Origin: Chitinophaga pinensis
GTDB lineage: Bacteria > Bacteroidota > Bacteroidia > Chitinophagales > Chitinophagaceae
Direction: 5' to 3'
Assembly: GCF_007896845.1 (NCBI RefSeq)
Contig: NZ_VOHS01000020.1
Span: 48,316 to 112,315, forward strand
Length of the DNA stretch: 64,000 bases
Shown here: positions 8,884-16,029 of the stretch, piece after piece
Layout of the letters: each line of letters opens with the position of its first letter
Position numbering within the stretch: position 1 is the stretch's first letter
Program-made: the position numbers and the translations under genes
Notes under the pieces: generated by a model
Told to the model about the DNA's origin: nothing
The model's input: the letters and a program-made list of their open reading frames with translations, nothing else
Database searches by the model: none

Positions 8884-10980
8884 TTATTTTAATTGCTTTA
8901 TCAGGAACGCGGCCGTCGCTTTATCGACCATAACGGCATTGCTGTATTTCATCCAGTGGTGCGTATCATCCGGGATAGCGAGGTATTCGAAGGGAATACC
9001 TTTGGATTCCAGCCGTTTGAAGAGGTCAACGCTTTGGGTGAAAGCAACATTGCGGTCATCGTCGGCATGAATGATGAGTACGGGGGATTTCCATGTGTCT
9101 ATATAAGCTACCGGAGAGGATTTCCATGCGACTATTTCTGCTGTGTCAGCATCAGGTGCGGGTGTGGAGGATGGTGGCGGCAGCAATTCAGTGCGCGTAT
9201 GTACCCCATGAATATCTACGCCTGCGGCGAATAACCGGGAGTCGCGACCCAGCGCATGTGCAGTCAGATACCCCCCATAGGAACCCCCATAAACGCCTAT
9301 TTTCTTCGGATTAACAGTGGGTTGTGCTGCCAGCCATTCACCTGCAGCTTTTATATCCTGATATTCTGCTGCGCCATTGATCCCGGCATGCGGTGGTTTA
9401 TGAAATTCATATCCGTAACCGGTACCCAGACGATAATTAACAGAGAGTACAATAAAGCCCTGACTGACCAGATATTGATTTACAGCATATGCATTGGCAT
9501 AATAATCCATGTAATGCCATCCCAATAACATCTGTCTTTGCGGACCACCGTGTATATATACAATCGCGGGGTGTATACCTTTTTTGTCTGCCGGTTCGAA
9601 TAGTTGTCCGTGTATGGTTGTACCATCAGGTGCTTTGAAGGAAACCTGACGCGGGCTGACCAGTTGTGCCAGTGGAAAGCCGGCTGGTAGCAGGGATGTA
9701 CAGATACTGGCGGGGACCCCTTTCCGGAAAGGCATGATGGCGGGTAATACCGGTTGCTGCGCATTACCGGCAAGCGTCGCCAGTGTATTACCATCACCTG
9801 TTATTACGGGATAGGTTTCTATACCCTTGCCAGTTGTCAATAGCTCCATGGCTGCTTTATCGACGGGGACACGTGCGATATGCCGGCGATCGGTGTCCGT
9901 CGTATCAGTACCCGTATTGGCACTAAATACTAACCATTTCGCATCAGGTGTCATATCGACATGCTCTACCATAAAGTTGCCCGGTGTGAGGAGGAGGGGA
10001 GCGCCGCCTTTGCTGTTGATGGAGTAAAGGTGTGGCCATCCGTCATGGTATGACAGAAATGCGATCCGGTCAGGCGTGGGCCATATCAGATTGGTTCCAC
10101 CATCTGTAGTCGGTATGGAACCGGCGAGCGTAGCGGGTGCTTTCCATAGTAATGTTCCTTCACCGGTATTGACATCGGCTGTCCAGATGGCCCATGGCTG
10201 GTGTTTGCGTACGAGCAGGGAATCTGGTATACCACCTGCACCTGGAGTACGGACAAAAGCGATCCGCTTCCCGTCGGGAGACCAACGGGGAGAGGCATCT
10301 TTGGAGAAGGCCGGTGCTATCCATTGCAGGGGCGTATAGGCGTTCCTGTATATACCAATGAAAGCATGATCCGAACGATTGGCCACAAAAGCGAGTGCGG
10401 TACCATCGGGTGACCATATCAGGCTATGACAGTTCCCTTTTACGGAGAACAGGTTTCTGGCAGGCGCGGTACCATCAACAGGAACGATCCATACCTGTCC
10501 GTTCCGGATGAACACGACGCTGTCAGCCCGGGGAGATATCACCGGGTAATCACCTTCAGACAGGACCTTTGCGGGGCCACCGGCGAAGGGAACAGACCAT
10601 ATTTCCGTTTTAGGCGGTACCAGCAGATGGGCTGGATTGACCGGATTACTGCCATCTTTTCCGCTGTGATCTCCACCACGGCAATACACAACCCATTGGC
10701 TGCCGGCGGAAATAGAAAGACCAGTTATTTCCTGACCATCGTCGTGGGGATATGCAGTAAGTTGTCGCGGAGAGAAATCAGGGCCGGCGGCCACATACAC
10801 GTTCCTTTTTCCCTGTTCATTGAACGCCCAGGCAATACCGGTGCCGGTTGAAGCACTGGTTAATTCTGAGGGACAGGGATAACTGGTGACAGCTTCAATG
10901 GTGAACTGCTGTGCAGTCACAAGGTGAATGTTAAGGAAAATGACCGTTGCAAGAAGAAAGGTGGGCCGTGGCATTGTCAA
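8884..10980 (-). CDS. S9 family prolyl oligopeptidase-like peptidase, exported
   Basis: The 698-residue protein has a signal peptide ending at VTAQ (residues 1-23). WD40-like beta-propeller repeats (PD40-type, e.g. SPRWSPDGKRIAFV) fill residues ~40-400. A C-terminal alpha/beta-hydrolase domain follows, with nucleophile elbow GGSYGG (S567), Asp in HADDDRNV (D642) and His in PDDTHHWMKY (~H674). This is the dipeptidyl-peptidase/acylaminoacyl-peptidase architecture, with the propeller gating access to the active site. It probably processes peptides in the periplasm. It is transcribed alone on the minus strand; the intergenic region upstream carries an inverted pair of heptad repeats. Confidence 0.9.
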   Translation of the reverse strand: MTMPRPTFLLATVIFLNIHLVTAQQFTIEAVTSYPCPSELTSASTGTGIAWAFNEQGKRNVYVAAGPDFSPRQLTAYPHDDGQEITGLSISAGSQWVVYCRGGDHSGKDGSNPVNPAHLLVPPKTEIWSVPFAGGPAKVLSEGDYPVISPRADSVVFIRNGQVWIVPVDGTAPARNLFSVKGNCHSLIWSPDGTALAFVANRSDHAFIGIYRNAYTPLQWIAPAFSKDASPRWSPDGKRIAFVRTPGAGGIPDSLLVRKHQPWAIWTADVNTGEGTLLWKAPATLAGSIPTTDGGTNLIWPTPDRIAFLSYHDGWPHLYSINSKGGAPLLLTPGNFMVEHVDMTPDAKWLVFSANTGTDTTDTDRRHIARVPVDKAAMELLTTGKGIETYPVITGDGNTLATLAGNAQQPVLPAIMPFRKGVPASICTSLLPAGFPLAQLVSPRQVSFKAPDGTTIHGQLFEPADKKGIHPAIVYIHGGPQRQMLLGWHYMDYYANAYAVNQYLVSQGFIVLSVNYRLGTGYGYEFHKPPHAGINGAAEYQDIKAAGEWLAAQPTVNPKKIGVYGGSYGGYLTAHALGRDSRLFAAGVDIHGVHTRTELLPPPSSTPAPDADTAEIVAWKSSPVAYIDTWKSPVLIIHADDDRNVAFTQSVDLFKRLESKGIPFEYLAIPDDTHHWMKYSNAVMVDKATAAFLIKQLK

Positions 10981-10986
10981 TCAGGA

Positions 10987-11145
10987 GTTACGAAATTAGG
11001 AATTACGAATTGGGTTCTTTGAGTGGTCTTACAAAATACAAATTGGCAGCTTATTTTGAAAGGCAAAATTGTATCTGACACAATTAAACTGGCGAATGAC
11101 CATCGCTATTTTAGTTCCTGATTCGTAATTCCTAAATCGTAATTG
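10987..11145. repeat. Inverted pair of heptad (AATTAGG/AATTACG) repeats
   Basis: The left arm (10994-11011) is built of 7-bp units beginning AATT. Its reverse complement recurs at 11121-11135 with a perfect 15-bp match (10996-11010 with 11121-11135), and a further imperfect unit extends to 11145. The element occupies most of the intergenic gap between the S9 peptidase and the response regulator. A very similar heptad block, arranged as a tight hairpin, occurs at 22783-22848. Confidence 0.55.
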
Positions 11146-11155
11146 ACAATCATTC

Positions 11156-11824
11156 TTACTGCTTTTGTTGCTGTTGAATGATGTTCCTTATTACAAATTC
11201 GGTGAGTGCATTGCGGCCGGCGATGCCGAGTTTGCCCGCAATCCTGTACCTGTGATTCTCGATCGTACGGATGCTCACATTGAGTTCGTCTGCCATCTGC
11301 TTGGTACTTTTTCCTTCCGCAATCATTTTAATGATGCGGTTCTCAGCTTTACCGAGACGGTGATAAAGTGCCTGTTGCGCAGTAGTTGAGTTGGCCAGGG
11401 AAACGCTTCTTGTTTCATCCGGTGTGTGCACATGATTGAATTTAGCGAATCTGCCGAGACGGGAACGGATACTGAGCAGGAGGTCCCTTTTTCTGAAGGG
11501 CCTTGCCAGATAGTCGTCTGCGCCGAGGTTCATCGCCATACGCATCTCCTGTTTGTTATCTTTTACGCTTATGAAGATCAGGGGAATATGGTCAAATCCA
11601 GGATCATTTCTTAGTGCCATGATAAAATGGTGTCCGCCTGTTCCTCGCAGGTGGGCGCCACAGATGATAAGGTCAGGTTGTTGTTGCTGACAGATGATGA
11701 TTCCTTCTTCTTCTGAGGAAGCTGTGTAAATATCATAAGATTGGGTAATCAATAACTGCCGGGTCTGTCTCACAAATACCTGGTCCTCATCTACAAGTAA
11801 AATTTTATAGACTGCAGTATTCAT
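11156..11824 (-). CDS. LuxR-family response regulator with degenerate receiver domain
   Basis: The 222-residue protein has an N-terminal CheY-like receiver (residues ~5-125) and a C-terminal GerE/LuxR helix-turn-helix (~155-215; KSTKQMADELNVSIRTIENH). The acidic pair D12/D14 is present. The phospho-acceptor position reads PDLIICGAHL, so Gly56 replaces the Asp. The conserved Lys before PF is Arg (LARPF). It therefore cannot be phosphorylated in the ordinary way and probably acts as a phosphorylation-independent regulator or is controlled by expression or ligand. No histidine kinase is adjacent. The tail is Gln-rich (IIQQQQKQ). It is divergent from the adhesin gene at 13167 across a long gap. 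Confidence 0.87.
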   Translation of the reverse strand: MNTAVYKILLVDEDQVFVRQTRQLLITQSYDIYTASSEEEGIIICQQQQPDLIICGAHLRGTGGHHFIMALRNDPGFDHIPLIFISVKDNKQEMRMAMNLGADDYLARPFRKRDLLLSIRSRLGRFAKFNHVHTPDETRSVSLANSTTAQQALYHRLGKAENRIIKMIAEGKSTKQMADELNVSIRTIENHRYRIAGKLGIAGRNALTEFVIRNIIQQQQKQ

Positions 11825-12563
11825 CAGAAAAGTGTTTGCAGGTTGATATACAGGTAAGATTGTAAACAGTTACAATGCCCATACATAAAGCGGGTACTTT
11901 TCACATATGACATACGGAACGGGCCTCCGGGCAGCGGAGTAGAGCTTGTTATAACAACAGAATGGAATGGTCGTGTGCATTTTAATTTGGTTAATATTAA
12001 GAAGTTAGCGGTAGATGCAGATACACGAGATGGCATAGTTTTCCGTCGTGCATCCAGCCTCCATCAGCTGTTTAAACATGGTTTTTCAGGTAGAAGATAT
12101 GGGAATGGTCTTTCCAGTGGCGTAAATATGTATAGAATAACGGGTGCGATTTCAACTAATGCTCGTCGTCATATATAAAATAAGCGCTAGTACTCAAAAA
12201 AAGGTGTGCATGTACTTACTCCCTGTTACCGCGCTGACTGCTACTCTCAGCATAAGCGGGGACCTTTATATAAGTAAATATAGCGATTTGTTTGAATATG
12301 GCAGATTCCTGTCTGAAGCCGATGAAAAGTTTAGACGAAGTAGCCTTATTTACATTTTTGGGAAAGGGTACAGACATGCCTTCAAAAAGTGGAAATAATA
12401 GTAAGGAGGGCATGCCATCATAAAAGGCGTTTTACGGCCAATCCATCGATGAATGTCAATGACTTTTGTTGACCTGTAAACCCTCAATATCTATCATAAT
12501 CAGTTAAAATAATATTAAGAAAAAAGTACTACTCAAAATATGCGTACAAGTACTCCCTGTAAA

Positions 12564-12609
12564 GTTATCCACAATAATGCTTGTTTTTAAGGGTTAAATT
12601 GTGGATAAC
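12564..12609. promoter_or_regulatory. Inverted pair of perfect DnaA-box 9-mers
   Basis: TTATCCACA occurs at 12565-12573 and its exact reverse complement at 12600-12608. They lie within a perfect 12-bp inverted repeat (12564-12575 with 12598-12609) around a 22-nt spacer. This 9-mer is the consensus DnaA box. The surrounding kilobase is non-coding and AT-rich. It could be an origin element, a DnaA-titration site or simply a hairpin. Two boxes alone do not prove an origin, and neither dnaA nor dnaN is in the window. Confidence 0.45.
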
Positions 12610-12891
12610 CTCAGCTTTCGTGTACGCGACAAGGATAGCTATAACGTTGAATACCCGTCTCTTTATTGTATAAAATAAAAAATATATTTGAATAGGCTGA
12701 AGCCCTTTACAGGATGGATAATTCATCTCCTTATATGTGCATTAAACACCATGTGAATCCTCCCGGAAAATGGCCATTTTTGCCTCCCAAAAACCATAGT
12801 ATGAAGCCAAGTTTCATTTGTAATCTTCTGATTTATAATTGAGAAGTTGGAAGGGGTGAGGGTTATTAATTTTTAAAAAGATATTGTTTTA

Positions 12892-13137
12892 TCAATAAAT
12901 ATAGATATTTTTATATTCGAATTTACTATATCCCTGACTATCGGATACTAATAAATCATAATCCATAACCAATGAAAAAATCTGCCTTATATGAATTGTG
13001 GACCGCTCTGGCAGCGGTATTTCACAGGTCAGACCGTCATCCCCGTCTTGCACGGATATATGTATATAATAATAAGATGACAGTCGCTTCACGCCGTTTC
13101 TAATGAGCGCGATAAACATTGGTACAATAGCATTCAA
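12892..13137 (-). CDS. Doubtful small hypothetical ORF
   Basis: An 81-codon frame starts with ATG at 13137, 29 nt from the divergent adhesin ORF. It includes a hydrophilic stretch (SVQDGDDGLTCEIPLPE). No family is recognised, no export signal or membrane span is seen, and its 3' half is in very AT-rich DNA. It is listed only because it is the longest frame in that half of the gap. It may be spurious. Confidence 0.15.
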   Translation of the reverse strand: MNAIVPMFIALIRNGVKRLSSYYYIHISVQDGDDGLTCEIPLPERSTIHIRQIFSLVMDYDLLVSDSQGYSKFEYKNIYIY

Positions 13138-13166
13138 AACATACTATCCGCAGTAATCCTAAGCCT

Positions 13167-14966
13167 ATGCGCACAAATTGTTACAATTCTACTCGTGTAA
13201 ACCTGCTAGAAGCTATGCAGCGACGAGTTGGCCTGGTCCTTACTGATATCAAAAAAATGTCTGATCTCGGCCTTTTCATACTGCTTTTTATAGTGGGTAT
13301 GAGCTGGTTACCGGCAAAGGCAGGTTCTCTGCCAGCTGCTAAGACAGACAAAAACAGTATCGCCTCAGGTGTAAAGCCCTATACCAAGTCAGCCCAGATC
13401 TGGATGACCTATGGTTATACTCCTTCTGGTACAGATCAGGCGGTGACCACTGGTGACAGGATTGACTACAGGATCTATATCCGTAACACCGGTGACGAGC
13501 CTCTGACAGGTTTGCGTATTGTGGATACCATTCCACTGCATACAACTTTCTTCGGTGCAACTAACGGAGGTGGTCTTAATGGAGGTCTCTCAAATGGAGT
13601 ACTGACATATAATAATGTAACGATTCCGGTAGGCGGCACCATCTACGTGAATATCTCCGTGGATGTATCAGCTAACCTCACAGGTGTTGACTATATTAAT
13701 AATACAGGTTATGTTGATCTGGGAGATGGAGCAGGTCTGCGTCATACCTTCGGTCCTGCAGCTGATAATAATATCACTGCTTTACCGGGAGCAGACAGAG
13801 GCTGGCCTTCTACCAGGACTCCGGTTGACAACGGTATGAATACCGTTGCATGGAAAAGCTCCGGTTATATCGGTACAGGTCCTGATCGTACGATTCAGTC
13901 CGGCGACGTAATCACTTATGTTATCCATGTAAAAAATACCGGTACACAGACACTGACTAATGTGCTGGTGACTGACTACGTGCCTGTATATACTAACTTC
14001 TACGATGGTGATGAAAGCGTGACACCGGATGCCAACAATCTGCTGTCATGGACTATACCTACACTGGATCCGGGACAAACAAGCGTGCGTACCTTCCGTG
14101 TAAGGGTGGCGACTGACCTGACTGGTGCAAAGTCAATCGATAATACTGCTTATGTAAATAATGGTAACGGTAAAGGTTCTGTTGCAACATTACCGGCCCT
14201 GTCAAATGATCCGAGCCAACCGGATCCGGGTGGTCTGGGCAAACCTTCTACCACTATTCCAATCAAGAGTGTTACTTCATTTGAAAGCTGGAAAATCGTA
14301 CTGAACAGCAGCGGCGAAACAAAGGTAAAATCCGGTGAAGAACTGTCTTATATTATATATGTACGTAACACGGGTAATATCACTATCCCATTACTGCAGG
14401 TAAGTGATCCGGTTCCTGACTTCACTACATTCGAAAGTGCTTCCGATGGTGGTCTGCACTTTGATGGTTCCAATACGGTTGTATGGGCGGTGAATAACCT
14501 CGCAGCAGGTGCAATTGCAACACTGCACTTTAAAGTAAAAGTGGGTGATATCCCTGAAGGTATCAAGAACATCAATAACACAGCGAGGGTGCAGATAGGT
14601 GGTAACTCAGACTCTACTTCCAGGCCAACCTACCATTGTGATCCGAAAGAAGCAGGTTGTGATAAAGGTACTGTAACCAGTATAGAGGCGGTGAAAGGTA
14701 AACCAGGTCTGATGATCTCTAACGTGGTGACACCAAATGGTGATGGCAAGAACGACTACTTGTTTGTAAGAGGAATAGATAAATTCCCTAATTCACAGTT
14801 GATCATTTTCAACCGTTGGGGAGGAGTTGTATACCAGAATAAAGATTATCAGAATAACTGGAATGCGACGGGACTAAGCGAAGGGACCTACTATTACCGG
14901 CTTGAAATGAATGACCCTGCCGCCGGCGTGACTGTTTACAAGGGTTGGGTAATGATTATTAGATAA
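13167..14966 (+). CDS. DUF11-repeat surface protein with type B (CHU_C) T9SS tail
   Basis: The ORF has 599 codons. The hydrophobic signal (LGLFILLFIVGMSWLPAKAG) sits at ~residues 33-53, so translation may start at 13167 or at M17 (13215). Three DUF11-type beta-sandwich repeats follow (residues ~75-190, ~225-340, ~365-480), recognisable by GDxIxYxIxxxNTG and VTDxVP-type segments. The last ~85 residues are a gliding-motility-associated C-terminal domain (VVTPNGDGKNDYLFVRGI, then FNRWGGVVY). Such proteins are exported by T9SS and held on the surface with help from PorP/SprF partners. The next gene overlaps by 1 nt (TAATG), so the two are translationally linked. A role as an adhesin is inferred. 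Confidence 0.88.
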   Translation: MRTNCYNSTRVNLLEAMQRRVGLVLTDIKKMSDLGLFILLFIVGMSWLPAKAGSLPAAKTDKNSIASGVKPYTKSAQIWMTYGYTPSGTDQAVTTGDRIDYRIYIRNTGDEPLTGLRIVDTIPLHTTFFGATNGGGLNGGLSNGVLTYNNVTIPVGGTIYVNISVDVSANLTGVDYINNTGYVDLGDGAGLRHTFGPAADNNITALPGADRGWPSTRTPVDNGMNTVAWKSSGYIGTGPDRTIQSGDVITYVIHVKNTGTQTLTNVLVTDYVPVYTNFYDGDESVTPDANNLLSWTIPTLDPGQTSVRTFRVRVATDLTGAKSIDNTAYVNNGNGKGSVATLPALSNDPSQPDPGGLGKPSTTIPIKSVTSFESWKIVLNSSGETKVKSGEELSYIIYVRNTGNITIPLLQVSDPVPDFTTFESASDGGLHFDGSNTVVWAVNNLAAGAIATLHFKVKVGDIPEGIKNINNTARVQIGGNSDSTSRPTYHCDPKEAGCDKGTVTSIEAVKGKPGLMISNVVTPNGDGKNDYLFVRGIDKFPNSQLIIFNRWGGVVYQNKDYQNNWNATGLSEGTYYYRLEMNDPAAGVTVYKGWVMIIR

Positions 14967-16003
14967 TGAACTGTGATCCTAAAAGTGCAATTATGTACAC
15001 GACAAAAAAATGGTTTACTGTAGTATTATTACTTTGCCTTGCAGCAGGTTCCCGTGCTCAGCAAAGTGTCCAGTTCAGCCAGTATATTTTTAACGGATTG
15101 GCAATCAACCCGGCCTATGCGGGTTATAAGGATGTACTACACCTCAACGCTTCGTATCGCCAGCAATGGACAGGATTTGATGGTGCTCCGCGTACCGGAT
15201 CTATCTCTTTGGATGGTCCGCTCAACCGTGGCAACAGAGACGCCAATGTTGGTCTTGGTATACAGGCGATGATGGATAACCTGGGACCACAGAGTGCAAT
15301 CTCCCTTTATGCTTCTTACGCTTACCGTATCCGCCTTGACGAAGAAGACACCCGTCGTCTTTGTTTCGGTCTCGGTGTGGGCGCTACACAATATGGAATG
15401 AATGGTAAGGACCTGGTTTATGAAACAAGTGGCGACCGTATCATTCCTGATGGATCTGCAAAAGCGACTACGCCTGATGCGCGTGTAGGTATTTACTACT
15501 ATACTCCTTCTATGTATATCGGAGTATCTGTACTGGATCTTTTGTCCAAGTACACCAGCTCCGGTTATAAATGGAGAGGTTATACATATGAAAGTATCCG
15601 CAGAAAACAACATCTGTATGTGACTGCCGGTTACATGTTCAATGTGAACGACGATATTTCCCTCAAACCGTCAGTACTGTTTAAAAGTGATTTTGCTGGT
15701 CCGGCAGGACTGGATGCTACGCTGATGATGCACATCGATGAATTGTTGTGGGTAGGTGGTTCTTATAGAACGAACCTCTCCGTTTTAAACAAGAAATCTG
15801 TTGTGAACAATGTAGGTCTTGACAAGGCCAACGCTGTCAGCGGTATCCTCGAATATTATATCTCGCCAAAATATCGCATAGGTTATTCTTATGACTATAG
15901 CATGAACAAACTGGCAGGTATTCAGACCGGCACGCATGAACTTTCGATCGGTATATTATTTAATTCAAAGCTATTCAGTACGTCTAATCCCCGCTATTTT
16001 TAA
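14966..16003 (+). CDS. PorP/SprF family type IX secretion outer-membrane protein
   Basis: The start is ATG 14966, overlapping the preceding stop, or more probably M10 at 14993, which begins a clean signal peptide (YTTKKWFTVVLLLCLAAG, then SRAQQ). The mature part has the family hallmark VQFSQYIFNGLAINPAYAGY, followed by alternating beta-strands of an outer-membrane barrel. PorP/SprF proteins are needed for secretion or attachment of T9SS cargo with type B tails, and they are commonly encoded beside their cargo. The upstream DUF11/CHU_C protein is the obvious partner. The OmpA-like gene follows after 26 nt. Confidence 0.92.
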   Translation: MNCDPKSAIMYTTKKWFTVVLLLCLAAGSRAQQSVQFSQYIFNGLAINPAYAGYKDVLHLNASYRQQWTGFDGAPRTGSISLDGPLNRGNRDANVGLGIQAMMDNLGPQSAISLYASYAYRIRLDEEDTRRLCFGLGVGATQYGMNGKDLVYETSGDRIIPDGSAKATTPDARVGIYYYTPSMYIGVSVLDLLSKYTSSGYKWRGYTYESIRRKQHLYVTAGYMFNVNDDISLKPSVLFKSDFAGPAGLDATLMMHIDELLWVGGSYRTNLSVLNKKSVVNNVGLDKANAVSGILEYYISPKYRIGYSYDYSMNKLAGIQTGTHELSIGILFNSKLFSTSNPRYF

Positions 16004-16029
16004 TTTCTAAAAGATCATCAAATCTTTAT

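Larger units (their letters stand above)
11825..13166. other. 1.3-kb gene-poor region between divergent genes
   Basis: No convincing gene was found. Several frames stay open for 60-110 codons, but none resembles a known family and none has consistent codon use. An 81-codon minus-strand frame (12892-13137) is the least unlikely. The region holds two inverted DnaA-box 9-mers (12564-12609), AT-rich stretches near 12660-12700 and 12865-12970, and two copies of a degenerate motif pair (TACTCAAAA, then TACTCCCTGT) at 12191-12226 and 12530-12560. It must also contain the promoters of the divergent regulator and adhesin genes. Confidence 0.5.

Noticed and set aside
9593..9602. GGTTCGAATA, resembling a tRNA T-arm
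   Set aside because: It lies inside the S9 peptidase gene and no acceptor stem or anticodon arm can be folded around it.
11840..12178. Plus-strand frame open for about 110 codons in the gene desert
   Set aside because: The only ATG is at 11975, the residues match no family known to me and codon use is unlike neighbouring genes; it also overlaps an equally open antisense frame.
12144..12398. 84-codon plus-strand ORF in the same gap
   Set aside because: There is no start context, no domain and an antisense frame of similar length; it is likely chance.
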